From the NCBI GenBank assembly GCA_003342895.1, contig PTFA01000024.1, forward strand, positions 4,459,505 through 4,523,504: a DNA stretch of 64,000 bases, given 5' to 3'. Below are positions 24,541 to 37,845 of this stretch, piece by piece. This DNA comes from Casuarius casuarius (Eukaryota; Chordata; Aves; Casuariiformes; Casuariidae). Both the position numbers and the translations under genes were made by a program. Position 1 is the first letter of the stretch, and each line of letters starts with the position of its first letter. The notes below the pieces were generated by a model. The model saw only the letters and a list, made by a program, of their open reading frames with translations, was not told where the DNA came from and did no database searches.

Positions 24541-26259
24541 AAATATTGGATTATTTTTTTCCCCACATGGCTAGAGGTATGAATGCTGGATGACAAGAAG
24601 ATATTTTACTGAGTACTAAGCCATCTATTCCTTGATGGTTATTTATCCCATCAGCCACAAAGTGGTTAATAACTAAAAGTGAGGCAGCTAGCAACCTTGT
24701 CATTGTATTGAAGTTATTAGAAAGGTCTAAGCACACCAGATAATCCAGAATGATGATACTGTTGATCCAAAGACTAGTTACTTTTTGGTCAGTTTTGTAA
24801 GAGCATAGGAAAGCTCAGCTTTGTGTTTGAATTTTCTGTGAATAATTCTCATATCTTATGTCCTCAGTGCTGGCTGGAAGTCTTGTGACTTCTGCCTTCT
24901 CAAGAGCTTTTCAGGAACACTTGATTTCAGATTTTCTACTTGTTCAGTATAGTATAAATTGCTACAGACACTTGGAGTGTCAAATATCATAGGACAAACT
25001 ATATTTGTTTCATCAGTGTGGAGAAGATAAATTACTGTTTTTAAAAATAAATAAATGCCTAAAGTTGGAAATGCACATCTGGGCTGCATCTAGATTGTCT
25101 AATTGCACAATAGAAGTCAAGAAAATTTACAGAAATTGATATATTTCTCTTATTCTCTTCTATTTGATCTTCTGAAAAGAGATCTCATGGTGGTTGAGTT
25201 TGGCCCTTACATAAATTCATATTTGAATAAGTCAGTTATGATATTGAATTATAGGGGTATTGCTTCAAGTCTATAGCAGATTTTAATAACCATCTGCGAA
25301 ATCATTTAATCAAGGTGGCCTGAAAGCATAGAAAGAATGTCACATAGACACATCTGCTTTGTAGGCTTCAAGTGATGCTTCATACCAATATTTATTTGAG
25401 ATGATATTGGTGACAGCTGTACAAGATCAGGACACTTTTTGCATTACATATTGCATTCGCAATAGAAGGAAAGTGATATTATGACAGAAAATCCGCTGGG
25501 AACATGCTTTAGGAAGAATGATAGAAACTGAATGAATGGCAATTTGGAGAAAATTAATCCTGGTTAGTATTAAAGATGGAACATTGTTGAAGAAGGCACA
25601 TGCATAGAATAAAGAGAAGCAGAAACTCTTTAGGAAAATATTTAAAAACAAACAAACCAACCAACCCCAAAACACCCTCGCCGTTCTTGCCCGGATCCAT
25701 CACTTTCCCTAAGTGGGATTTAATTATGCAATGTTTTCCACACACACAAAGTACAACATTAATTTATCTACTATAGGCAATGGGCCACATTTTACATGAA
25801 ATATTTATACATATAAGAGTTAGAAGTTAATTAGTAACAAAAAAAAGTCTACACATTAATGAAGTCTAGATCTTTTACTGGTTATCACGTGCCAATTTTC
25901 TTTAGCCAAGACTCTTATCCAAAGAGTATTTTTGTTATTCTGGCTTGACACAGGCTGGAAATATTTAAAGAGAATACTGCATGCTTGCAATAATTTGAAA
26001 TGCATTGAAATCAAGTAGCATGAGATCTTGATGGTCTAGTACACACAATCCAGTGGTGTGCATATATCACTGTATTTTAAATATGGATATGAAATACAGA
26101 AAGGTACATTTCTAACATTTTCATCCGAAAAAAAGAATGATTTTATTCTGGCTTTTAAACAATTAGTTTTTTTCTCCTGATTACATCAGAAAGGTCATTA
26201 CTACTTGATCACCTACAAAGTAGGGGTTTTAGATGTCTACACTAACTAAAGTGAATCTG

Positions 26260-26310
26260 TTTTTTTGTTTTGTTTTGTTTGTTTGTTTTTGTTTTTTGTT
26301 TTTTTTTTTA
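26260..26310 (+). repeat. (TTTTG)n simple repeat
   Basis: T runs of three to nine bases separated by single G residues. Confidence 0.95.
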
Positions 26311-27310
26311 AACCTGAAATATGATTATCTTGCTATTGTTGGTATTAGATCCTGAGTGGAATCTGTTAATTCAGTTTTTAAAGTAGTAAACTTTTAGTCA
26401 AACAAATTGCTAGTCCCAACCATGATAAGATGGTTACCATAGCTCTTTCCCAGGTAACTTTTCATATTCTTTAATTGCCTTCTACATCTGTCTACCAGAT
26501 GCTACTTAGGTGAATCCACACCAAATCTTGCCCTAGAATAGAAACCATTTTGAGATTTGATGCTATATGTGTTTAGTGACGTATTCATGAAAAAAAATTG
26601 TTTTCACTCAAAAAAAAAAAAAAGCAAGACATGCTACCTTGGTAATCATATCTGTTTTCAAAATAGAAATTAATAAAAGAAATGCTATATGCTAAGTTTA
26701 AATTACTATGTATACATTATTGACCTGAAGATCTACTTTTTAAACAATTGTTTCATGATCACAGGATTTACTTCCAATTATTGTGGAGTTACTATACATG
26801 AGGTCAGTTATCATAACAAAAAGCCTACCATAGACATCCTTTCTAATACATCATTCAATTGATAATATTCCAGATTCATAAACAAATATTGTCCCTGCTA
26901 AGTACTATCAGTCTTAATGAGAAGATTGCTGGTAGAAGAATTAGTTGTTTGGTTATATGTATATCCAGGATGTGAGATGGCACAGCACTTCTACAACAGA
27001 GAAGAAGAATTCCCTATAGCTGTGCAATCTACGGGCTATTTGATGTTCAATATTATAGAAAATCTACAAGTGCTACAGGCATCAACACATCATAGAGAGA
27101 TTCAATGAAGAGAACAGTATTATGAAAGGCTGTTCTTAGGAAGCAGAATTTCTTCAAAACAACATGCATTTTTTTTTAAAAAAAAAGGTAAAACTTTTTT
27201 TCTTTGAACTTTGACAATGAACCTGTGTAAAAACTAAACAAGTACCCGTGTGGAGAACATGAACCATATCACAGCTTGAAAACAAAACCCAATTAGTATA
27301 TGGGTCAAGG

Positions 27311-27336
27311 TTTTTTTTTGTTTGTTTGTTTGTTTT
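27311..27336 (+). repeat. (TTTG)n simple repeat
   Basis: A T run followed by four TTTG units. Confidence 0.95.
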
Positions 27337-29067
27337 AAATACAAGAAGCTTCTGGACCTGCAGAATATAATAAACACAAGATAACTCAGGTCAAGCACAG
27401 AATGCAGTGCTTTATCTCATTTATCTAAATTCATATCCATAGAAACACAAGGTCTCTTGTTAGTCTGCTTAATTCCCCATGTTTTCCAACAGTTTAACTT
27501 GTGTGGCACCAGCATGTTAGTTTTCAGCTCCTTAGCTCTTAATATAAAAATAAGAGACAAACAGACAACACAGAAATTGTTAATAGAAGGCTTATCTCTG
27601 TCTTTACAGGTAAAAATGTTTAGCGTTAAGACTTCAATAAGCTGAGTTCATTCAAGTTCAAAGTTGTACTGAGTATATTGCTGAAAGGAATAATTTGAAG
27701 GGCAACTAAAAATCAGATGTAAAACAGGCAAACAAATTTTTGCTTTTTACTATTACTGTTTTGTTGGTCTATTATACTAACATGTTTTCATTAGGAATCT
27801 CCAATTCAATAATAACCTACATACAGTTCAAATAACAATTTCCCACTGCAGAAGGAAAGAGCACACAAAGCCCTGGGACTGTTATAATAATGAACAGAAA
27901 AAATACATATATATCCAGAAGAAACAATATCAGCCAAAAATATTTCAGAACAGCTTAAGATTCATTTTCAGATATGTCCTTATTTTTAATTTCTAAGATA
28001 GAATTATTGTTGTCTGCCTGTGTATATATATTTTTAATGAGACAACAGAAAAATGGCTGGTATATTTTTAGAGTACCCTGGAAGACTGACTGTCGAAGGC
28101 ATTTTATAATGAGTAATGAACAACCTACCCAAAAGGGCAGGTTTATGGGATCATAAACCTAAGCACAGTGATTGGGCATGGAGGTTGAACTGAAGTAAAA
28201 TACAGCAATCACATAGCAGTTTATGTAATGTAATCCATAAGTTTATGGATTTGTTCATGACTTTTGGAAAATCATGAGCAGAATCTAGGAACTGCTGATT
28301 GATTAATGTTTGAAAGTAGAAAAACACTGCAACTATTAGGTATTAAATATTTTTGTGAACAAAAGAGTATCTTAAGTTATTTTTAGAAAAATATATTTAT
28401 TTTGCCTACCACTAACTGGTGATAAGGAGGCTCTTTTTGGTATTATTTCATAGCTCAGCTATAACATCACCAGCTTGTAACTGAGAGTGATCCTACATCA
28501 TTCACTCAACAACTTTTAAATAAGCAGTTATGCTTACCCTTCTCTCTCCCCATACACACCCTGATTACATCTCCTTTTAATTTGTCTACCTTAAGAACGT
28601 GCTTATTCTCAATGATTTCTTACTAGTGATAAACAGATTTAATATCCCCATAATAAACACACAATCAATATCAAGGAGTCAAATTCATTTCTCTCTCTCT
28701 TTTTAAAGAAGCAAATAAAATAAATTTTGTTTTCAAATACAGTAGGTTCCAGTAAGGCCATATCTGGTTTTAATAACAGTAATCTTCAGTTAAGGAATGT
28801 GATGTTTTAAACTTAAATATAATAATGTGGAACTAGGCTACATTGTCTACAACTACATCTGTATAAAAGTGCCTATAGCAAATTCTCCCATTTGGGAATC
28901 ATTCAGCTGTTCCCAAAAGAAGTCTTCCACCCGCATGGCCTTTCTGACTGTATTGTTTCTGACAGAGTACCACACTTCATCTAAGGCTTCAGGCAGGTTC
29001 CCTCTAAATCGCTTGTGTCAAGCTGCCTATCCTGTCTCCTTACCCCATTCAGACTGACAAGCTGACC

Positions 29068-29094
29068 TAATAAATAAATAAATAAATAAAATAA
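29068..29094 (+). repeat. (TAAA)n microsatellite
   Basis: Six near-perfect TAAA units, followed within 20 bases by a short CA repeat. Confidence 0.95.
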
Positions 29095-29110
29095 TTTAAA
29101 AAAACCCACC

Positions 29111-29130
29111 AAACACACCACACACACACA
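29111..29130 (+). repeat. (CA)n microsatellite
   Basis: Short, slightly interrupted CA dinucleotide run. Confidence 0.9.
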
Positions 29131-32100
29131 GAAGTATCTTTTGTGCTTCCAAAATATGATTGAGATAACCTAGATCAGTCTCCATTCATTCATAAAACGT
29201 GTGCACTAACCTCATCTTTCCTCTGCTTACAGCACTCCCTGGTTTTCCAGCAACAGTTTCTCTCTACATCTCCATCCATTTTCCTAAGTACCTCCCAGGT
29301 ACAAGTATCCACTGAAGCAGTTAAAACCTTCACAAAGTCTAGAACATCTCACTGTTGAAGAAACATATCAACAGCCTTGGAAAATACCTGCTTTTCAATG
29401 GATGAAAAGGCTTTACTTGGGCCTAAAGACTAATACAGCAATACACCAAAATGAGCCATCAATACACGGACAGTTTTAGATACTTAAGACTAAAGCTACT
29501 GACAGTCATTCAGAAAACCTGGCATTTCATTTGTCTCAACTGGAACTAAGCACCCATAAGCCATTTTGGGGGACTACTGCTGCCACTGGTAACCATCCAA
29601 AAGGAGGCTGAATATGTTGTAGAGAAGTATTTGGCTACAGAAAGACAAGGAATAACCTCTGTTTTTTGACAAACTGGGAGACTGGCCAGCAGAGAATGAA
29701 CCAGAGAGGCTGAACCACTAAGAGAGCCCACCCTTTGGGGCACAACAGGAGAAGAGGACTGCTCTCTGGCTCTGCTAGTACCAAGCTTCATAGCACTTCG
29801 GGATCCAACAGAGCTGACTAGCTGGTCCCAGCCAGTGCCTGAATAGTCCCAGCAACGGGACAAAGCCACAGGTGATTCTGAATACTCAGTGATCCACCAA
29901 GCTATAGCTGTGCTCCTCTAATTTATTTCTTGCAAAGATAGGTTAAAAACAGCTCTTATTCTGGCTCCTGACAAGCTTACTTAGTCTTTGCTCATACGGT
30001 TAACATTGCAGTATCAGTGCTTACATCCTGCACCTCCATCCATGTTCCTGTCTTACCTGGCAGTTTGGGATACCCTAGGGTTCCCCCCACCACCACTGAC
30101 TCCAGAGCAGTACTGGCTTTCCTATTTTCTGACTTGGATACTTATTTCCAAACCTGGTTTAACTGGCCTTAAAAACTAGACTTAAATGGTTATGCTCTTG
30201 ATAAGAAACTCTGATTTTAGATGGCTACACATTACACCTACACAGCTTTGAAAAACCACCCTTAAGTGCCCTATCTTAGCAAACACATAGATATGTTCCT
30301 AGACTAAAGATCTTTGGCAGGCCGTTTGGTGGCTTAAAGAATATTAAGTATAAAAACTTAGGCGCACAGTACCTGGTTTAGACGTGACTCTGGAGGCACA
30401 TAGATTCACCTTCCACATCAGTCTCATGTTGTGTCTTTTTGTGGCAGAACTGGAATAGCAATTTAGCTCGTAACATTCAATTCAGCATCTAGATACAATG
30501 GGAAAATAATTAGTATTTAATGATCTAGGCAGTCTCTCATAGCAACATCCTGATTATTTCAATCACAGTTGACAAAGACAGTGCTAAGCAATTCTGAATG
30601 AGATGCAGCTGGCCTGTGAAGGATTAGGACCAGAGAGTCAGGAGCCACATCTGAAAGTCATCTTTCAAAGCTGTGATCACAGTAGAAGCCAGAAGTTCAA
30701 GACAAAAATATTTATTTACCAGATGAACAATGGCAACTTGCCTCTGTAACAGGAGGTCTGTTATAACTCCCAAATTACACCTACTGGCATCTTTGACATT
30801 TCAGAAAGAAAATTACAGTCTAGCATATCAATTTAGAAAGGCTTAAAATTGATTTAAACAATTGGCTACCATGATCTTATCCAGTTTCCCTTACATGAAA
30901 AGAATTTGAGAAATATTATAATTTACTACATTAGCTAACAGTAATAAAGGCTACAACCTGTCACTACCAAAAGCAGAGAGAGTTTTGGCCCTAAATTCAG
31001 ATTCATTTAATTAATGCAAAGGCTGTGGAAGGAAAGTATCTCAAACACTCTTACCATAGTTTATATTACCAGCAGCCCTGCAGACATTGAAAGGGTAATA
31101 AAGAACAGAGGGAGAGGAGAGGAAAAAGAGAAAATCAACCTATAAAGATGATTTGGAGAGAAAAAGAAATTAGAAAAGGGAATTGCATCACGGAGATTTT
31201 TAAATCACTTTTTGAAATGCTAGTTCTGTACTCATTCTACATAGATTTGTTGATCTGTTCTGTGAGGTGCTAATTAGGCCCCAGCAATTAATGAGGTCAA
31301 CTCTTCTGTAAACAGAGATTGAATTCTTCCTTCTTTTGAAGGAAAAAGCACCAATAGCAGTAGGTGACTCTAAATCAGATGTGTAGGCTTTTGACAGACA
31401 CCCCCAATTGTATTTATTTTGGTTTTCATTGTAGGAAATGGACAGATCAGTAATTTGCTGGCTGATTAGAAACCGGTGTTGTCTCTCAAAGCTTCTGATC
31501 ATGAGAAAAAAATTAGCATTAAACTAATGTTTGATTTTCATAATTTATGGCCAAAACCTAGATTTCTCACATGCTGATAAACTATACTAATTAAATTTTT
31601 GTAAGTTTATAAATTTTAATTGAAAGAATGTTGGGAAAATCTAATATACAAAATAAAATACTCATTTGTCAATGTTGATTTATTCCCAATATTTGGGAGA
31701 AAAAAAACCCCTTTACTTATTGTGTAGTAAAATATTAAGAGAAAGCTTTTCAAAATCTAAAGAACAACCTTTCACTTGAAAGTAAAATAAAGGAAGATGA
31801 TGAAAAAAATGGGTAAAGCAACAATATTTTACCTCAGGTTTGGTAGGGGTTAGCAAAAAGGAGATCAGAGATTTATTCAAACAGCTAGATTCTGTAACAT
31901 CTGCATGCCCCTGTTATGAAAGTAAAACATTATACTGAAAGAAGTACACTAAAGTGTTTTAATACTTCCTATACTTATACACAGTTATTATCTTACAACA
32001 GTATGCAGTATACAGATAGGGAATAAGCTAGGATAACTGTTGTCTGATTAGCAGTGCTTACAAGAGTAAACAATCTTTTATAGTTCGAGATCTGGTTAAA

Positions 32101-35100
32101 ACCTGGGAATCATGAGTGAACTAATAAGGAGAGGGAAGCCATGGGACTTACCTCAGCCTTTTGGAACTTTTATAGCTATTAAAAAACACCCCCCTCCTCC
32201 AGCCCCATATTTCTCAAGCAAAGACAAAAGTAATATCCTCACCTGTGTAATTAATGCAGCATTTATAATACTTTGCAGCAGACAAAACAAAAATCATCGA
32301 AGAATGTGCAAGCTATTTTATTCCTAAACCTTTTCAGACTTCCAGTTTCCCAGTTTAATGAGATCTACTTTTTTGAATCTAGAAGTTTGGCCTCATATAG
32401 GTAGCCTTATATATGTGGCCTTATACATAGATTTTATTTTGCTAATTTCCTGAGGAATCAGTCTGTACTACTTAAACCAGTTCTACTTGTCATACATGTC
32501 TGCAGAAAATGTTCCTTGTTTTCTTTGTCCTCAAGGAGAACATTAAATGGCCTGAGGCAAACCTCAACTATGTATACGGGGGCTCAATAATGATTTCCAA
32601 TTTCTTATTATTTTAAGATGTAGCATTTAAGCAGTTTTTAATGGACTTAGTATGTACTGGGCTGATTTTTGTATCATTCTAATTTCTAGTTCAAGCCTTG
32701 CCTAGATTGAGATGTCTTGTATGGAATAAACTATTATCATTATCAACAAAACTTGAAAAAAGATATAAAATTTGCTTAACAAGATCTGTTTTCCATAAAC
32801 GAAACTGAGTGGCATTATTATAATACTAACATTCTTCAGTTCTTCATTCACTGAATCCTGACTCATCCTTTTGGTTATTTTCTTTGGGATCAATGAAAGG
32901 TTGCAGGCCTACAAGTACCTAAAGTCACCTACTTCCTATTTTAAAATATTGGCACAAGACAGTCTTTCTTCTAGCCCTGTGGAACTTCCCCAATATTTTA
33001 AGACTTACTGAAAATCAATATTAACAGGGTAAGAAGGTTCTTTGCCAGCTTTTTAAAAACTTCAGGATGAAAATTCTCTGAACTACAGCTCTCAAAGGTC
33101 AGTTAGCTCCATTCAAAGTTTTGCTTTGTCACACGGCTATTTCATCCAAATAAGAATCAGAAATCTAGCACATCTGAATTCTTCTGCATTATTTTCAGTA
33201 TTTTAACTGATCCCATCTACCAAAGAACCAATCCACTGTTAGGTTTATTTTTGTTTCTATTCCCTCTTGTACTTCTTTTTTCTAGCCACAGATATACCTA
33301 GTGCTCTTTTGCTCCCTTTACTAATTTTCTGATGAAAATATTCTTACATTTCATATATATTTACACTTTTGTGTGTGTATATGACTGCAAATGTATACAT
33401 ACATCTCTGCATGTTTTACATCTGTGTCTGCATGTCTGTGTGCGTGCATTATATGAACAGAAACAAGAAAATAGCTTTCCTGTTGTTTCTGCTCAAAGAC
33501 AAATTGATTCTTTCACTTTGCTTCTCTGGGATAAGAGCCATTGGGGTCTTTTATTTAAACAAGACTATTTGTGAGCATGAACTAATATATCTGATATTTT
33601 CATAAAAATATCACAGACTGCATGAAATTTGCATGGGATTTTCTCTAATAAACTTTATTATGGACTACACTGATGATGCTAGGAAGACAAACATGTTCAT
33701 TTATCTTATTTTGTAAGTCCAAAACAAAATGTCTTAGCCAAATGGGCCATCTTTCCTCAAGAAACACCTACTCTTGCTGTGCTCTGAAGCATTTTTATCC
33801 AATTTCTAGAGGGCAGCATAAAAGAAAATGTGGTTACATGGAAGGCTGACATAGTGCAGTGCACTAGTTTTCCCAACATTCACCTATGTTACTCTTCATT
33901 CCTCTAAATTTAACTGGCCTTTTGTGAAGATGAATATTAAGCTTTTTCACAATGATACGTGTTCCTTTAACAAACACAAGAAATTAAAAGAAATTAACGT
34001 AGCGGCTGTATCATTTAATAGGTTAATATGAGACCAAGGGACGAGTCTGAGGCAATGCAGAAGACTCAAACAATGAAGAAGTCTTATGTATTGTACTGTG
34101 GTTTATTTCACTGGAAAATATAGTTCAATGGCAGGATTTCACTGCTACAGACATGAAGCATTGGGATGTTAGAAGCTGTCCTGAGCATAAAGGAGTGAGC
34201 AACAGGCTGCTCACTTCAGCATGTGCTAATGTGATAAGATAGATTGTGCTTGTGCAGTTAGGTCTCCAGGCAAAAAAATTAAGTAGATGCTAGAGTAAAA
34301 GAAGAGGAGATGAGCCACCATCTGTAATTTATAACAGAGGAAGCTGTACATAGAATTTGCTAAGTGGCAAAAGCACTGTCAGAGTAGACTGTACTAAATG
34401 AAAGCATGCTTTTACACTAGGATTTCTGGTAACTGTAAAAACTTATGATGTGCTTTTATAAGCCTGCACAGTGCATTGTGTCATCAGCACATTGCAAGTT
34501 GTTATTTAGAAAAAGCAAGGAAACATTTTGTGTGAAAGCGCAGTTTTAAACTCGGTGGAAAAATAAGCATTTTGGATGGATGCAAACACCCATGAAATTA
34601 AATGAACTTTTGAAATAACATCAACTAAATGCATGAAATGCTGAAAGCATCAGCATGAATTTCCATGTATTCCTGTTCAAGAATTCACCACAGAATACAC
34701 TTGGATATGCAGTAAGTTTGTGCACAGAGGAGAGGTAATCGTTATGCTTAAACAAATTGCTTATTTGATTGGATGACTGAGCCGAAGCTGTCAGTTATCT
34801 TTGTGGATGGAGTTCAGGTGCAGGCAGGGACACATCAGCAGCATGATTTGGCCCTTTCCTATAGCTGAAGGCACTGTGGTTTTAAGGGTCATTGGTTTTA
34901 CTACATCTGAAGTTGCTGGTGTTTATAGTTGCCCGTAATGCCCACCAGCTTGAAGGAACATTAATAACGTCACTAGAGATAGCCCACAGCCAAAAACTCA
35001 GATCTGAATGGATGGGGCTTCTCCCTTTGTTATTTTATTCCTCATTGGTTTAAGTTTTCAGATTCACAGTTTAACTCTATTTCTAGATATTTCTATATAT

Positions 35101-35527
35101 AATTCTGTCAGCTGATCCTTAGACAAATGTTCATCTCAGGAGAAAGAGATTCAATTACAAAATCCTTCAAGATCAAATATTTAACAAGATTAAAAGTGCC
35201 AGTTGATGAAATACATGACAGTAAACTAGCAGTAGGACACCTTTTGCTGCAACTAGTTAAAATTTCTACAGCCAGCTACCCAGTAACTACGGAAGGATGA
35301 TGCTTTACAGCAAACACCATCTGATTACAGTGTGTTTATGTTCACGTCTTTTGATACATCTTAATTTCACTTTGTCTCTTTTTCAGCTTTATAGTCTCAG
35401 CTTAAGAGTTTTTAATGCCGCAGTTCATAAGGTTTGGTGCATAATGCTCAGCAGGTATCAGAAAGTACATACCATAAATGTCCTGAGCCATCAAATTAGA
35501 AAGCCTGTGCACTGAGATAAGAAACTT

Positions 35528-35547
35528 AAAAAAAAAAAAAAAAAAAA
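35528..35547 (+). repeat. A20 homopolymer
   Basis: Twenty consecutive A residues. No retroposed sequence was recognised upstream that it could be the tail of. Confidence 0.9.
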
Positions 35548-36900
35548 GGTTATCCTATTGCCATAAAAGTAAAAGAAATGATGAGGTTGGAAAAAAACCA
35601 GTATATTTTCTTTAGGATTCTTTGCAGAATGGGTAAGGAACATATACAGTATAGTAAAAGTAGTTAAACCTACATCAACACTGACTGTAGATGATTAACA
35701 TATGAACATAATTGTTTGCAAAACTGGAAGTATTATGATTCTTTACATTTCTGTAATCTGCTAAGCATGCAGAAAGTTCTCTCTCAATGACATGACCTTC
35801 CTCTGCAAGACGTTTCTGTTTGCTTCTTTTCCCTTTGATGGTCAGAAGTAAAAAAATCATTTGATTTAATCTTAATCATTTCAAGAATGCACCAGGGCCG
35901 AGATGTATTATAAAGCCATTTCAGAGAGTCTTGGGAGATAAATGGCTTTCAGTAGCCCAGAGACTATTTAACTGAGATATCATACGGGTGTTAAGGAAAG
36001 AAAGAAAAAAAAAAGAAAAAACAGAGAGGGAACTGTTTAATTTTTTCAGGGCAGGATTTCATTTGTATCATTTACATAAGGAAGAAAAACATGTATGTAT
36101 GTATTTACTCATCCAACTTCAAGTTTAATTTACAAGAGAGGCTTTTCATTCTAATGCAATGAGTTAGTTACCTATAGCCATCTACTTCCACAAGACCCCA
36201 GGCAGTAAAACAACAGATATTTATTTTATATGCATATACCTACATATTCCCATTTCGAATGTAGTACCAGATATACGGAGGAGACAGAACTGTGGCCTGT
36301 TCCATGAACTTACTCAGCCACCAGACCACTACTCTCTAATTTACGAAACACATTGAACAGCGCGAATAGAGTAGGAACCCTTGTGTTGCATCTTTTGGGT
36401 TAGAATCACACAAAACATTGTGCCTCAGACTTCAAGCTTGCCAGGATTTTTCAACAAGAGGAGTTGAATTCAATGGAAAATACTGATTCATGAACTGGAA
36501 ACTTTTCAAAGGCATGTGCAGGTTTTGTAACCAGACTGTATGAAGGATTTCTCAGCTCCCAGGAGGTAATGTCATGTCAGTGAATAAGATCACATTACAA
36601 CCAATAGGTGATGGATTAGTATACTTCTCTGGAGTACTTAGTATTCCAGTGGTACATCATTACTGAAAACTTCCTCATTTTTGAAATTTGCTTCCCCTAA
36701 TTCACAGTGGAACCTTTTTCAAAGTTACAAATAGCTTTCTGGTTCTGGAACATAATTTCCTGATTAGCAATGATGTTCAGGATAAGTGGTGCTTAGAGCT
36801 ATCTTTTCCTCTAAGCAATGTTTCTAACGCATGGCCATCTCTTGGTTAGCATCCAGGACAGAATCAGAGAATGGTTGAGGTTGGAAGGGACCTCTGGAGG

Positions 36901-37131
36901 TCATCTAGTCCAACATCCCTGCGCAAGCAGGGTCGCCAAGAACACGTTGCTCAGGATTGTGTCCAGGCGGGTTTTGAATATCTCCAGGGAAGGAGACTCC
37001 ACAACCTCTCTGGGCAACCTGTTCCAGTGCTCAGTCACCGTCACAGGAAAGAAGTTTTTCCTCATGTTCAGACAGAACTGCCTGTGTTTCAGTTTGTGCC
37101 TGTTGCCTCTTGTCCTGTCACTGGGCACCAC
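36901..37131 (-). pseudogene. CR1 ORF2 C-terminal fragment (copy 3)
   Basis: Seventy-six codons with [40 protein letters not shown] and [14 protein letters not shown], ending in LLAQGCWTR and the family stop. It corresponds to the very end of CR1 ORF2 and is cut off from the rest by the TAG at 37180-37182. Confidence 0.9.
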
Positions 37132-37179
37132 TGAAAAGAGTCTGGCCCCATCCTCTCTACACCCTCCCTTCAGATATTT

Positions 37180-37407
37180 CTATACAGTGATAAGATCCCC
37201 CCTCAGTCTTCTCCTCTCCAGGCTAAACAGGCCCTGCTGTCTCAGCCTTTCCTCATAGGAGAGATGCTCCAGTCCCCCCTTCTTCTTTGTAGCCCTCAGC
37301 TGGACTCTCTCTGGTAGCTCCATGTCTCTCTTGCATTGGGGAGCCCAGAACTGGACACAGCACTCCAGATGCGGCCTCACCAGGGCTGAGTAGAGGGGGA
37401 GGATCAC
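37180..37407 (-). pseudogene. CR1 ORF2 fragment: post-RT region (copy 3)
   Basis: Seventy-five codons reading [40 protein letters not shown] and [11 protein letters not shown], then TAG. The TAG lies at the same codon as in copy 2. Just upstream (37437-37466) a small duplication of TAATGCACCC on the + strand disrupts the frame that should join it to the thumb region. Confidence 0.9.
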
Positions 37408-37452
37408 CTCCCTCGACCTGCTGGCAGCATTCTTCCTAATGCACCCCAGGAC

Positions 37453-37845
37453 CTAATGCACCCTGGCCTTCTTGGCCACAGGAGCATATTGCTGGCTCAT
37501 GGTTAACTTGTCTCCCAGGACTCCCAGATCCTTCTCCGCAGAGCTGCTTTCCAGCAGGTCAGCCCCCAGCCTGTCCTGGTGCGTGGGGCTATTCCTCCCG
37601 AGGTGCAAGACCTTGCACTTGCCTTTGTTGAACTTCAGGAGGTTCCTCTCCGCCCATCTCTCCAGCCTGTCGAGGCTGGGGAGGATAGGCTTATAGGCGT
37701 ATAGGCTTACCTGTAAGCTCTCGACTCGCTCTTCATCCATCCCTAGGCAGAGCTCAATACATTCCAGTTGCTCTCTCACATAAAGAGCACCTCCACCACC
37801 TCGCCTTCCTGGCCTGTCTTTCCTAAAAAGAACGTAGCCATCCAT
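37453..37845 (-). pseudogene. CR1 endonuclease-RT in-frame deletion fusion (copy 3)
   Basis: An open frame of 130 codons joins two parts of CR1 ORF2 that normally lie far apart. Residues 1 to about 48 are the front of the apurinic-like endonuclease ([20 protein letters not shown], then [14 protein letters not shown]). About eight residues of junction sequence follow (YAYKPILPS). The remainder is the RT thumb, [19 protein letters not shown] to [13 protein letters not shown]. The junction contains a short tandem array of ATAGGC(T/G)T words at 37683-37709, which looks like filler DNA made during repair or template jumping. The catalytic residues of both enzymes are absent, so no activity is expected. 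Endonuclease homology continues upstream on the minus strand, to CLYTNAHSMGNKQEELEIYV near 37990, in another frame. Confidence 0.88.

Larger units (their letters stand above)
22986..36858. other. Long AT-rich stretch without recognised gene
   Basis: Nearly 14 kb in which no exon, RNA gene or identifiable transposon was recognised. Separately listed are the duplication at 24259-24540 and simple repeats at 26260, 27311, 29068, 29111 and 35528. At 29546-29900 base composition is less AT-rich and frames are longer, without recognisable protein. The interval 34700-35000 has the look of conserved non-coding DNA (dense homeobox-, CRE- and CCAAT-like words), but this is only an impression. Confidence 0.55.

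Noticed and set aside
26917..27108. 63-codon frame with a plausible protein look (PGCEMAQHFYNREEEFP)
   Set aside because: Too short, no known domain and no clear splice or promoter context; not supportable as a gene.
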